Assembly: GCA_030549855.1 (NCBI GenBank)
Contig: JAUQQP010000031.1
Location: 51,523-115,522 of the forward strand
DNA from: Cyanobacteriota bacterium SRBZ.bins.94.201705
Lineage (GTDB): Bacteria; Cyanobacteriota; Cyanobacteriia; Cyanobacteriales; Cyanobacteriaceae
Direction of reading: 5' to 3'
Length of the DNA: 64,000 nucleotides
The notes beneath the pieces were generated by a model. It was not told the origin of the DNA. It saw only the letters and a list, made by a program, of their open reading frames with translations, and did not search any database. Below are positions 18,990 through 27,818 of this stretch, piece after piece. How positions within the stretch are numbered: position 1 is the first letter of the stretch; the number at the start of each line of letters is the position of its first letter. The position numbers and the translations under genes were made by a program.

Positions 18990-19697
18990 TTACAGTTCAA
19001 TCCCCGTCTCCTTAAATAAACCTACCAAATCTTTGCCCATAAATTTATCCTGCAACAGAAGGGCAAGACAACGTTTGGCAAAGTGGTCATCCTCTTTAAT
19101 CTTCTTAATTAGAAACTCTTTGACGGTGTCGGGGGTTATTTTAGGCGGTATGTATAGTTTTTGTACTTCTTCGTATGAGCGGGCAAGAAAGATATTTGTC
19201 TCGTCTACCTCATCCTCGTATACCACCTCCTTACTCATCCACTCCCAATCCACCCTCTGAATCCACATTTTCTCGTGGGTGTATATAGAGTTGATGTTGA
19301 TTGTCATGTCGTCGGTGACATACCAGTACGTTTCTGGGTCATCAAATATGCTACCTTCCACACTATTGGGTAGGGTTATGTTCCTACCTGAAAAGGTACG
19401 TATGTTTACATTCGCATTTTCGGTTGTTCGATAGGCCAGTTTTAGACGTAGATACAACCCCTCCTTCTCGTATTTGTTTTTCCGGGGAAGAAGATGACGG
19501 AAACAGATGGCTGCACCGGCACCATAGATTTCTATCAATCCTGACTCCCTGTCCAGATACCAATTATCCCCAAAAATTGCCGCATCTACCGCCCAAGCCG
19601 TGCCGCTTTGCCCCAATACGTCTGTCTCCTCTAGAGAATACGGCCGCGGCATTATAGTTTTTCGCACCAGGGGGAAAAATTCTCTTTTTAGCTCCAT
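18990..19697 (-). CDS. Unknown protein, 235 residues
   Basis: I do not recognise this protein. It has no signal peptide or membrane helix. The first two thirds look beta-rich (YLDRESGLIEIYGAG, GLYLRLKLAYRTTENANVNIRTF, YWYVTDDMTININSIY). The last third is helical and charged (TPDTVKEFLIKKIKEDDHFAKRCLALLLQ). A possible alternative start is the Met of MPRPYSL at about 19652. It lies between menE and glgB on the same strand, with 62 bases to menE. Codon use resembles the neighbours. Whether it is conserved cannot be judged from the sequence alone. Confidence 0.6.
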   Translation of the reverse strand: MELKREFFPLVRKTIMPRPYSLEETDVLGQSGTAWAVDAAIFGDNWYLDRESGLIEIYGAGAAICFRHLLPRKNKYEKEGLYLRLKLAYRTTENANVNIRTFSGRNITLPNSVEGSIFDDPETYWYVTDDMTININSIYTHEKMWIQRVDWEWMSKEVVYEDEVDETNIFLARSYEEVQKLYIPPKITPDTVKEFLIKKIKEDDHFAKRCLALLLQDKFMGKDLVGLFKETGIEL

Positions 19698-19759
19698 TTT
19701 CGGTCTACTATTTTTCTAGTCTGGTGTCATATATAATCTTTTAGGGTGTTGGTGTCAAG

Positions 19760-21118
19760 TTATTTTCTTTTTCCCCTCTCCTCTTGCCCCTTACAGGGAG
19801 ACACCATTAGACTTGGGTGATTATAGTTTATTTTTCCCTGTTCATTTCTTGGAATAAACTCCCTTTTCTCCCAGATTTTTGGAATCTTGTAGCCACTAAT
19901 TTCTCCCCGGATTCTTTGACGTATTTCCTCTGCTGTTATTGCTTCATTTATTGGAACGTAAAAACAAGCCACTGCCTCCCCCCAGTAGGGATGTTTTACT
20001 CCCTTCACTACTACATCTTTTACCAGATTTGTAGCCAAGATTGCCCTTTCTACCTCTTGGGGAAAAATATTTTCTCCCCCACTAATTATTTTGAGACTAT
20101 TCCTCCCCAAAACATGTAGATAGCCATCAGAGTCCATATATCCTAAATCATCAGTCAAAAAGACATCCCGGGGTTGATAGTGGGGATAATATCCCTTGAA
20201 AAGGGAAGTCGACTTCACTTGTATAATCCCATCTTCTGTTGTTATTTTAACGTGGGGCAACGGCCTCCCACTACTATTGTTGTTACTTGCAAAATCCTCT
20301 GGTTTAAGTATTGTCACCCCTCCAGCTGTCTCTGTCATGCCATAGGTTGGTGCCAGAGGTAAGCCATATTTTCTAGCCAAAATAATTTGTTCATCCGTAA
20401 GGGGGGCCCCTCCCACCAGTACAGCTTTAAATGCCTTTAGAAAATCGGGATTATTTTCCAGAAAAAAATTGAGCTGTGTCGGCACTATTGATATGTAGAA
20501 ATCGTAAAATTTTTCCCGGGGATATTCCCCCCTCTTCAGAAGACTAAAGGGGTAAAAAAATAGCTTACCCCCCGTGATAAAACTCCGAATAATGGGCATC
20601 AAACCACTCACATGATGGAGGGGGAGACAAACAAAATAGTTTATGGCCTGACAATCAAAATAATGATAAAAACCCAGGGCGGAATTTACCAGAGTCTCCC
20701 AGGTGTGGATAACAAATTTAATCTTCCCAGAAGTGCCCCCCGTTGGAATCATAATTCCCTCGAATCTGGGAGAATTTTCCTCTGGAATTTGCTCCGGCTG
20801 TATTTGTGGTACAATGCCCAAAACTATATCAGGCTTAGCAATAACATTGACCTGTTGCCATTCTTGTTTTTGCCAGAGGGGGTTTAGCAAAAACAGACAA
20901 CCCCTGCTGGCTATAGAGGCGAAAAAGGCAGCCACAAACCTCTCTGTTTTTTTTTCCCCTAAGAATACTATTGGACTTTCCCCCTTTTTATGCCCTTCAT
21001 TTATTCGGTTAAAGTAGCCTTTAAATATTTCCAGTATCTCCCCATTCTCTCGTTCAAAAAAAAACCATTTATCCCTTAGTTCAAGCAAGCGCTGGTAGAC
21101 AAAATCAAAGGCAGACAT
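19760..21118 (-). CDS. menE: o-Succinylbenzoate-CoA ligase (MenE-type AMP-forming ligase)
   Basis: This AMP-binding ligase activates o-succinylbenzoate for phylloquinone synthesis. Its product goes to MenB. Motifs are the P-loop-like IPTGGTSGKIKFVIHTW, the LPLHHVSGL substrate region, APTYGMTETAGG, TDDLGYMDSDGYLHVLGR and the hinge/lysine region YKIPKIWEKREFIPRNEQGKINY with the catalytic lysine near the end. From the ATG at 21118 it has about 452 residues, on the short side like other cyanobacterial MenE proteins. The frame extends 29 codons further upstream, but MSAFDFVYQRLLE is a more natural N-terminus. It lies 98 bases downstream of mreB on the same strand. Confidence 0.88.
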   Translation of the reverse strand: MSAFDFVYQRLLELRDKWFFFERENGEILEIFKGYFNRINEGHKKGESPIVFLGEKKTERFVAAFFASIASRGCLFLLNPLWQKQEWQQVNVIAKPDIVLGIVPQIQPEQIPEENSPRFEGIMIPTGGTSGKIKFVIHTWETLVNSALGFYHYFDCQAINYFVCLPLHHVSGLMPIIRSFITGGKLFFYPFSLLKRGEYPREKFYDFYISIVPTQLNFFLENNPDFLKAFKAVLVGGAPLTDEQIILARKYGLPLAPTYGMTETAGGVTILKPEDFASNNNSSGRPLPHVKITTEDGIIQVKSTSLFKGYYPHYQPRDVFLTDDLGYMDSDGYLHVLGRNSLKIISGGENIFPQEVERAILATNLVKDVVVKGVKHPYWGEAVACFYVPINEAITAEEIRQRIRGEISGYKIPKIWEKREFIPRNEQGKINYNHPSLMVSPCKGQEERGKRK

Positions 21119-21216
21119 AACTAAAATAAGGGTCAAAGCTATAGGATTCCAGCAGTGGTAGCAGGATAAAAAAGCTGGAAACACTGGGAGTCTAAACAAT
21201 AACAAAAATCGGAATA

Positions 21217-22263
21217 TTACTGTCTGCTAAATCTCTTGCGACTAGCCCTTCCCAGACGCTCATATTCCTCTAAAACCTTACCTGTGCCATAGACAACACA
21301 CTTGAGAGGCTCAGGCGCTACGTGAGTAATAATACCGGTTTTCTCAGAAATGAGTATATCTAAACCCCGCAACAGGGCACCACCCCCCGCAAGGGTAATC
21401 CCCCTGTCAATAATGTCTCCCGCTATTTCCGGGGGAGTTTGTTCTAAAATTCTCTTAATAGACTCCACAATCAAACCAACAGTGTCAGTAATACACTCCC
21501 GAATCTCCTCGGCAGTGATGGTAATGGTTTTAGGTAAGCCGGAAACCACATTCAAACCGCGAATTTCCATGCTAGGGATAAGATTTTCAACAGGATAAGC
21601 CGAACCAATTTCAATTTTTATCCGTTCTGCGGTACAATCACCAATAATCAAGTTATACTTGCGTTTAAGATAGAACTTGATAGCCTCACTGATTTCATCT
21701 CCGGCAATCCGAATAGAATCACTCAACACTATTCCGTGGAGGCTCAGCACTGCTACTTCTGTAGTGCCACCTCCAATATCCACAATCATACTACCAACAG
21801 GTTCGTCCACCGGCAAACCGGCACCAATGGCGGCGGCAACGGGCTCATCAATAAATTCTATATTATCAATAGCCCCAGAAGTCTCCATGGCTTCCTCCAC
21901 TGCCCTTCTCTCCACCGCCGTGATGCCACTTGGCACCCCTATGACAATGCGAGAAGATTTGGTAAGATTGTTATTACCCCTTACCTTTCTGATGAACTCT
22001 CTTAGCATCATCTCTGTGAGTCTTACATCAGTTATAACCCCGTCTTTAAGGGGGCGAAAGGTTTTGACGTTTTTAGGCGCGCGCCCTAGCATCCTTTGCG
22101 CCTCTTTCCCCACCGCAATTGCCTCTTGCCTTTCCTCATCGATGGCAATTACTGAAGGCTCGTCTAATACTATACCCTTACCGGGCATGTAAATAAGAGT
22201 ATTAGCGGTGCCCAAGTCAATCCCCATGTCTTGAGATTCCGAAGAAAACCCAAACAAGCCCAT
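21217..22263 (-). CDS. mreB: Rod shape-determining protein MreB
   Basis: This bacterial actin organises lateral cell wall growth. It has 348 residues from the ATG at 22263, which is preceded by AGAGGA. Visible are the N-terminal membrane-binding MGLFGFSSE, phosphate-1 MGIDLGTANTLIYMPGKGIV, phosphate-2 SMIVDIGGGTTEVAVLS and the adenosine motif GITLAGGGALLRGLD. mreC and mreD are not next to it in this window. A rod or elongated cell shape is suggested but not proven. Confidence 0.95.
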   Translation of the reverse strand: MGLFGFSSESQDMGIDLGTANTLIYMPGKGIVLDEPSVIAIDEERQEAIAVGKEAQRMLGRAPKNVKTFRPLKDGVITDVRLTEMMLREFIRKVRGNNNLTKSSRIVIGVPSGITAVERRAVEEAMETSGAIDNIEFIDEPVAAAIGAGLPVDEPVGSMIVDIGGGTTEVAVLSLHGIVLSDSIRIAGDEISEAIKFYLKRKYNLIIGDCTAERIKIEIGSAYPVENLIPSMEIRGLNVVSGLPKTITITAEEIRECITDTVGLIVESIKRILEQTPPEIAGDIIDRGITLAGGGALLRGLDILISEKTGIITHVAPEPLKCVVYGTGKVLEEYERLGRASRKRFSRQ

Positions 22264-22458
22264 TTTTTGTATCCTCTTAGAAAATAATAGCAATACGATT
22301 AATTGTTTTATAATCCCATTATCTTAATCCACTTCTCCTATTTTGGAAACATTTGTGGATTGACCTACTATTCCCCGCAAGAGGGGAGAAGGAAGGATGT
22401 AAAATCTATTGTTGGTTGTATTGTCTAATAGTATCTAGTTAACCGAGGCAGAATCCAC

Positions 22459-23160
22459 ATGACAGACAGTCTCCAGAAAGCCAAGGATGATAAAACCATA
22501 GTCAAGGAATATTTTAACGCCACAGGGTTTGAACGTTGGCGTAATATTTACGGAAATGGTAGAGTAAATAGGGTACAGTTGGATATTCGTCAAGGACACC
22601 AACGTACCGTCGACACAGTAGTCTCATGGCTGAAAGAGGAAGGCAACCTATCCCAACTCACCATCTGTGATGCCGGATGCGGTGTCGGCAGTTTAACCAT
22701 CCCCCTAGCTAAAGAAGGCGCCAAGGTATTTGCCTCCGACATCTCCAGTAAGATGATACGGGAAGCAGCAGACAGAATTAGACAGGCTATTGCTAACCCC
22801 CACAATGTTAGACTGGCAGTGGCGGATTTGGAATCCCTTACTGGACAATACGATGTAGTTATTTGTCTAGATGTTTTGATTCATTATCCTACCCCAGACG
22901 CCGCCAGGATGATTAGTCACCTCTCTTCCCTGGCTTCATCCCGTCTTATTCTCAGTTTTGCCCCAAAAACCCCCTTTTTGACTCTACTAAAGGGTATTGG
23001 CAATCTCTTTCCAGGCGCCAGTAAAACCACTCGCGCTTACCAACACAGAGAAGAAGACATTGTTGCCATTGTCCAACAAAATGGCTTTAAAGTCCAGCGC
23101 AAGGAGATGATTAGCACCCGTTTCTATTATTCTTGTATCCTGGATGCTGTTAGGTGTTAA
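22459..23160 (+). CDS. chlM: Mg-protoporphyrin IX O-methyltransferase
   Basis: This SAM-dependent enzyme methylates the C13 propionate of Mg-protoporphyrin IX in chlorophyll synthesis. The 233-residue protein begins with VKEYFNATGFERWRNIYG, a ChlM-specific opening. SAM motif I is ICDAGCGVGSLTIPLA, with ASDIS further on, and CLDVLIHYP and SFAPKTPF follow. It is divergent from mreB with 195 bases between them and is the clearest photosynthesis marker in the window. Confidence 0.94.
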   Translation: MTDSLQKAKDDKTIVKEYFNATGFERWRNIYGNGRVNRVQLDIRQGHQRTVDTVVSWLKEEGNLSQLTICDAGCGVGSLTIPLAKEGAKVFASDISSKMIREAADRIRQAIANPHNVRLAVADLESLTGQYDVVICLDVLIHYPTPDAARMISHLSSLASSRLILSFAPKTPFLTLLKGIGNLFPGASKTTRAYQHREEDIVAIVQQNGFKVQRKEMISTRFYYSCILDAVRC

Positions 23161-23296
23161 AAGGAGGCTGTGGGATGTAATATGTCTCCATTTTTAATAG
23201 TGACAGTAAGCCTTGTATAATTTCAAAAATGCTATTTTAACCGCTGCTCCACCCTCTGGAAGACAAGCCTTTCCCCTACTACCCTTAATCCCTCCC

Positions 23297-24637
23297 TCAC
23301 AAAATTTCTCTGCCTAGCAACAGTTTTCTTACCTCTAACATCGCCGAATAGGTAGGAATTATGTATAGGGTTTCCCCTCCTGGTGTTAGACTTAATGCCT
23401 TTTCTACGGCAGTGGCTAACTTCTCCTCTACCACCAAATTTGGACTTCTCTCCTCCAGTCTTTCCAGACTATATTTGAGTCTCAAAGCCATGTCATACAC
23501 CCTATCCCCGCTTACCACTATATTCCCACCCCCAGTTACCAGTTTTTCCGTGTCTACATCCCATATCCAGGATACGTCTGTACCATCCGGAGTCCTATCA
23601 TTTAGCACTATCAATATAGTACTAGAGAGTTGATATTCTCTCATCTCATTAACTGCCCTAATTGTCTCATTCATCCCTACCGGATTTTTGGATAACAATA
23701 TTCTCACTTTTTTGTCGCCAATTTTTAACTCCTCTGCCCTACCAAAAGCCGGTTTAAAATTCCTAATAGCCTCCAGTATTTTCTCCCTTGAAATCCCTAT
23801 TGACTCCGCCGCTACCACCGCTGCTAAGGTGTTGTATTTGTTATATACTCCCATTAAAATTTGAGGCCACTGCTTACTTTCTATCGCCAGTTTCTCCTTA
23901 TGAAACCCACAACTTTCACAGTGATAGTCTCCTAAATGGGATAAATACACACCTTTGTAAACAAGAGAACTTCCACATCTTGGACAATAAATGGAATCTA
24001 CTGCATGGGGAATTTCATCTAGGTACAAATCCGGTTCATTTAAACCAAAGTATAGCACCTTTTGTGGCAGATTTTGACCCAGGTGGCACAAAGTAGGATC
24101 ATCCCCATTTAGAATCACAATTGTCTCCTCTTTTAGCATACTAATTGCCTGTTGCCACCGGTAACTAATTGTATCTACCTCTCCATATCTATCCAGTTGA
24201 TCCCTAAACAAATTTAAGGCTAAAATGTGACTGGGCTGGCATTCCTTTAATGCTAGGGGTAGCACATTTTCGTCTACTTCTAGAATACCATAATCCGCCT
24301 TAATTACCCCCCATAAGTTGCTGTTGGTGACTAAACAACTTGTCAGGCCATTCATTAAATTCGCCCCAGTGGCATTATGGATTACTCTATAACCTTCGTT
24401 AGCCAATATTTGTTTTAACAGTAGAGATGTTGTTGTTTTACCGTTTGTCCCCACCACCAGAATTAGTCCTTTTTTGAATTGCCGAGACAGGGTTTTAAAA
24501 ATACGAGGATAAAGACGAGAAGCAATTTCTCCCGGCAAAACACTGGCAGCACCTAATCTCAAAATCTTTACCAACCTCGTTACAATTTTCGCCACCGCTA
24601 CTGCCACCACCAAACGAATTTTATTTACTATTTTCAT
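23297..24637 (-). CDS. murT: MurT-like Mur ligase (lipid II isoglutaminyl synthase subunit)
   Basis: A 446-residue Mur ligase of the MurT/DUF1727 type. With GatD, MurT amidates the D-glutamate of lipid II. After a hydrophobic N-terminal helix (about residues 8-30) come the P-loop VVGTNGKTTTS, ILEVDENVLP and LNLFRDQLDRYGE. An inserted zinc ribbon (CPRCG ... CESCG) is diagnostic of MurT. The C-terminal DUF1727 part has VGMNETIRAV and LNDRTPDGTDVSWIWDVD. The GatD partner is not adjacent, so the gene pair is split if present in this genome. Confidence 0.87.
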   Translation of the reverse strand: MKIVNKIRLVVAVAVAKIVTRLVKILRLGAASVLPGEIASRLYPRIFKTLSRQFKKGLILVVGTNGKTTTSLLLKQILANEGYRVIHNATGANLMNGLTSCLVTNSNLWGVIKADYGILEVDENVLPLALKECQPSHILALNLFRDQLDRYGEVDTISYRWQQAISMLKEETIVILNGDDPTLCHLGQNLPQKVLYFGLNEPDLYLDEIPHAVDSIYCPRCGSSLVYKGVYLSHLGDYHCESCGFHKEKLAIESKQWPQILMGVYNKYNTLAAVVAAESIGISREKILEAIRNFKPAFGRAEELKIGDKKVRILLSKNPVGMNETIRAVNEMREYQLSSTILIVLNDRTPDGTDVSWIWDVDTEKLVTGGGNIVVSGDRVYDMALRLKYSLERLEERSPNLVVEEKLATAVEKALSLTPGGETLYIIPTYSAMLEVRKLLLGREIL

Positions 24638-24702
24638 ATATTCTTTCCCTTAATAAACCTTTCCAGTTAGCCAATAATTTTAACATCAAAATGGCTTATT
24701 TT

Positions 24703-25704
24703 CTACTGAAATACCCTCAGGGTATCTTCTAGTTTTTCTATAATTTTGTTATAATCCTCCCTGTGACGGGGGATAACACTGACCACTGACCAGCATAATA
24801 CACAGTCAACATAATTTTCATTGGACTTTAGTATGCTTTCCATCCTCCTGGCTATGTTATTCTTAACACATATTGCCCCCCCCTCATCCGTATTTGGCAA
24901 CATTACCATGAACTTATTTTTTTTGTAATATGCCCCTAAATCCGCCGGCCGTTTTGTCTCCTCTAAGATTATATTTCCTAAGAGGGCTAGGGTGGCATCG
25001 TCTATAGTTTTCTCACCATTTATGACAATTAGAATTAAGGAAAGTGGTTGTTTTTCTCTGGCTAATCTCCTCCATTCATAGTCTATACAATCCATAAAGG
25101 CGTTGTAGTTGGCTAAGCCTGTCACTTCATCTAACAAGGAATAAGACTGACAACTATCTTCCAGCATTTTTAGTCTTTCATATACAAAACTTCTCTCCAC
25201 TGCTAGTACTATATATTGGACAATCTCCTCTACTCTCTTAATTTCTTCTTGCCGCCATTTTCTCTGGTAGTCATAATCGTAAATGTATAATAAACCCCAC
25301 AGTTGATTCTCTAATTTGTCCCCCTTTTCTGTTTCCTGATTTAGGGCCACAACCTCCGGAGTTTGTAGTAAGATAGGAAACACCAACTCGGCGCGATTTA
25401 TCGGATAAGTGTCCTCCCCTTCGTATATTTCTTCATGGGTTAGGTAGCCTCTTTTCCCTCTTTCTATTTTTCTGTTTACTAGAGAGGTTATAGATTCATA
25501 CGCCCCTCTATGTGAATCAATATTTCCCCTGGTTTCCCCACTAATTTCAATTATCTCTCCTTGGTTTTCATCCCCTTTTATTTTTTCTACAAAAACTTGA
25601 TCTACTCCCAACTCCTCTTTTATTTTTGCCAAAAAAATTGGAATAGTGGCATGGTAGTCTAGGGATACAAATAAGGATTGAATTCCGCCCATATATTCTC
25701 CCAA
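24703..25704 (-). CDS. GAF-like sensor with degenerate GGDEF domain
   Basis: A 333-residue protein. Residues 20-175 look like a GAF-type sensor: a helix-strand pattern with LWGLLYIYDYDYQRKW and a long linker helix ending in VERSFVYERLKMLED. Residues 188-330 follow the GGDEF fold, starting DEVTGLANYNAFMDCI. The signature that should read GGDEF is YKKNKFMVMLP, so cyclic-di-GMP synthesis is not expected. It may bind a ligand or serve as a regulator. It is divergent from the serine recombinase, with starts about 60 bases apart. An alternative start is the Met at 25692. Confidence 0.75.
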   Translation of the reverse strand: MGEYMGGIQSLFVSLDYHATIPIFLAKIKEELGVDQVFVEKIKGDENQGEIIEISGETRGNIDSHRGAYESITSLVNRKIERGKRGYLTHEEIYEGEDTYPINRAELVFPILLQTPEVVALNQETEKGDKLENQLWGLLYIYDYDYQRKWRQEEIKRVEEIVQYIVLAVERSFVYERLKMLEDSCQSYSLLDEVTGLANYNAFMDCIDYEWRRLAREKQPLSLILIVINGEKTIDDATLALLGNIILEETKRPADLGAYYKKNKFMVMLPNTDEGGAICVKNNIARRMESILKSNENYVDCVLCWSVVSVIPRHREDYNKIIEKLEDTLRVFQ

Positions 25705-25766
25705 AAATGTTAAAGATTGTTACAAGGTAATTGTCCAATAATAAATCCGGAAACCCCTTTGTTAAA

Positions 25767-27170
25767 ATGATAACATCGGTTGGAGAGAAATACCACAATA
25801 AAGTAACAGTGAATACCATTGCCTATTTTTATAAAAACCCTTTCATCAATTGGGAAACAAAATTAGAATCGCTCCCAGACCAAGTAGAAAAAATCTATGA
25901 GGATTTAGGCGACAGAAGACAACTGAAAAAAATACTTAACGATTGTGAACAGGAAAAAGTCGAATGTTTAATCTTGTCCACCTTGGCGTCTCTGGGGGAT
26001 AATCTGGAGGAAATAGAAGCCACAATCACATATTTAGAGTCGTTTAATGTGGAAATTATTTCCCTCAGTGAAGAATATAAAACCAGTGATTTTAAGATTA
26101 TAGACAACCCGGGAAAAAGAAACAAATTAAGGGAAATTTGGGCAAGAGTGGGAAAGGAATTGCAGAGGAGAAGATTACTTCTATATCATGCTAGAAAAAG
26201 AATGGATAGTCTCCCCCCACCAGGGAGGGCACCTTTTGGCTATCTAAGAAGCAACAAAGGCTATATAATTGACGCCGTAAATGCCCCAATAGTTAGAGAC
26301 TTTTTCAGGAATTTTATCCTCTCGGGCAGTATTAGAAGCAGTCTAAAGTATCTAGAAGAGAAATACCAGAAAAAACTCTCACCGTCTACCGCCAGAAACT
26401 GGCTAAAAAATCCAGCATACAGGGGAGATTTACTGTACATTAAAAACATAATCGTCTCTGATACTCATCCCCCAATTATAACTAGGCAAGAAAGTGCTCA
26501 AATAGAGCGTATTTTGAAAAACAACAAAAAATTTGCCCCAAAAAGTGTTTCCTCACAATACTGTCTCGCCGGCTTACTGAAATGTCAAACCTGCCAGTCC
26601 TCCCTGCGTGTTAATACCGTAAATAACAAAAAAAAAGGGTATTCTTACTTGTATCTAACTCCTAAAACCTGCCCGAAAAATAAATCCTGTAAGTCTTTGC
26701 CCTATGACTCGGTTTTAAAGAGAGTGATTGAAACGATATGCAGTATATTCGGAGAAATTCAAAACTCCAACAAGCCGGAAGACGAGATAGAAAGATGCAG
26801 AAATATTCAGAAAAAAGAAATCCAAAGAATAAAAGGAGAATTGGAAGTGATAAGGAGACTAGAAAATGAAGGGATATTGGAAACACAAGAGGCTAAAAAG
26901 ATAACTTATCGCCTGAAGGAAAAGATGAGCAAAATCCAACAGAAAGTTGACCAAATGCCGCCAAATACCCTGGAGGTGATAGCCAAAAGTCTGTCTAACC
27001 CCCAGTTGTGGTATGACTTATCAAATTCGGAAAAAAGATTCTATCTACGAGAATTTATAGATACCATAGAAGTGAATATGGAAGCAAGTCTTGACGATAA
27101 ACTTGAATTGAATTTTGTCTTTGCCAATCCACAAATAAACAATTCATGGCAAAATAAATTAAACAAATAA
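25767..27170 (+). CDS. Large serine recombinase family protein lacking catalytic residues
   Basis: A 467-residue protein built like a large serine recombinase. The N-terminal resolvase fold is degenerate: where YxRVS with the nucleophilic serine is expected there is IAYFYKNPF (residues 18-26), and the LDRLGR arginines are replaced in [10 protein letters not shown]. The recombinase DNA-binding domain is well kept (GRAPFGYL at 153-160, then [14 protein letters not shown] and [16 protein letters not shown]). The zinc ribbon is also kept (LLKCQTC ... CPKNKSC) and is followed by a coiled coil. It resembles XisF-type proteins in architecture. It probably binds DNA without cutting it. A TTG at 25731 is an alternative start; an in-frame stop just before it rules out a longer N-terminus. 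gloA follows after 74 bases. Confidence 0.8.
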   Translation: MITSVGEKYHNKVTVNTIAYFYKNPFINWETKLESLPDQVEKIYEDLGDRRQLKKILNDCEQEKVECLILSTLASLGDNLEEIEATITYLESFNVEIISLSEEYKTSDFKIIDNPGKRNKLREIWARVGKELQRRRLLLYHARKRMDSLPPPGRAPFGYLRSNKGYIIDAVNAPIVRDFFRNFILSGSIRSSLKYLEEKYQKKLSPSTARNWLKNPAYRGDLLYIKNIIVSDTHPPIITRQESAQIERILKNNKKFAPKSVSSQYCLAGLLKCQTCQSSLRVNTVNNKKKGYSYLYLTPKTCPKNKSCKSLPYDSVLKRVIETICSIFGEIQNSNKPEDEIERCRNIQKKEIQRIKGELEVIRRLENEGILETQEAKKITYRLKEKMSKIQQKVDQMPPNTLEVIAKSLSNPQLWYDLSNSEKRFYLREFIDTIEVNMEASLDDKLELNFVFANPQINNSWQNKLNK

Positions 27171-27244
27171 CACTGGTTCAGATGGAGACAGGAATAAGTC
27201 CAAACCCAATCACAAACAAAACAGATAGAAACAGGGAGGAAAAA

Positions 27245-27682
27245 ATGCGTATCCTACATACAATGATAAGAGTGGGGAATTTAGAAAAATCCCTAGACTT
27301 CTATTGCAATGTTTTGGGGATGAAACTGTTGAGAAAAAAAGACTACCCCGGTGGCAGATTTACCCTCGCCTTTGTGGGTTATGGAGATGAGGCTAACAAT
27401 ACTGTCATCGAATTAACTCACAATTGGGATACCAATAGCTACAATCTGGGTGATGGATTTGGGCATATCGCAATAGGAGTAGATGACATCTATGCCACCT
27501 GTGAGCAAATTAGGGGCAAAGGTGGTAAAATAACCAGAGAGCCTGGGCCAATGAAGCATGGTAGCACAGTAATAGCTTTTGTAGAAGACCCAGATGGATA
27601 TAAAATAGAACTAATCCAACTGTCTAGCAGGGAAAATAACCCACAACAAGAAGAAACAGAAACACCAGTGGCAAGTGTCTAG
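27245..27682 (+). CDS. gloA: Lactoylglutathione lyase (glyoxalase I)
   Basis: This enzyme detoxifies methylglyoxal with glutathione. It has 145 residues from the ATG at 27245, chosen because AGGGAGGAA lies just upstream and because [22 protein letters not shown] is the normal N-terminus. Metal ligands are readable: H5, E in VIELTHNW, H in GFGHIAIGV and E in GYKIELIQ. The last 18 residues are a Gln/Glu-rich tail. Confidence 0.94.
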   Translation: MRILHTMIRVGNLEKSLDFYCNVLGMKLLRKKDYPGGRFTLAFVGYGDEANNTVIELTHNWDTNSYNLGDGFGHIAIGVDDIYATCEQIRGKGGKITREPGPMKHGSTVIAFVEDPDGYKIELIQLSSRENNPQQEETETPVASV

Positions 27683-27714
27683 AGTAGCTGGTAAAGGCAA
27701 GTTACCATTAGCCA

Positions 27715-27759
27715 AAGGCAGAGAGGCAGCGAAACTTTACAAAACTCCTCTCTTGCCTT
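27715..27759. terminator. Inverted repeat between convergent genes
   Basis: AAGGCAGAGAGG (27715-27726) pairs with CCTCTCTTGCCTT (27747-27759), 12 pairs with one bulged base and a 20-base loop. It sits between gloA and the convergent desaturase/SDR gene. There is no long T run, so it is a weak or bidirectional terminator or an RNA-stabilising hairpin. Confidence 0.5.
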
Positions 27760-27818
27760 ACTATCCCCAAATAGAAACGGCTAACACCCCCGGCAAAAAA
27801 TTAACCCGTCTTTTACTT

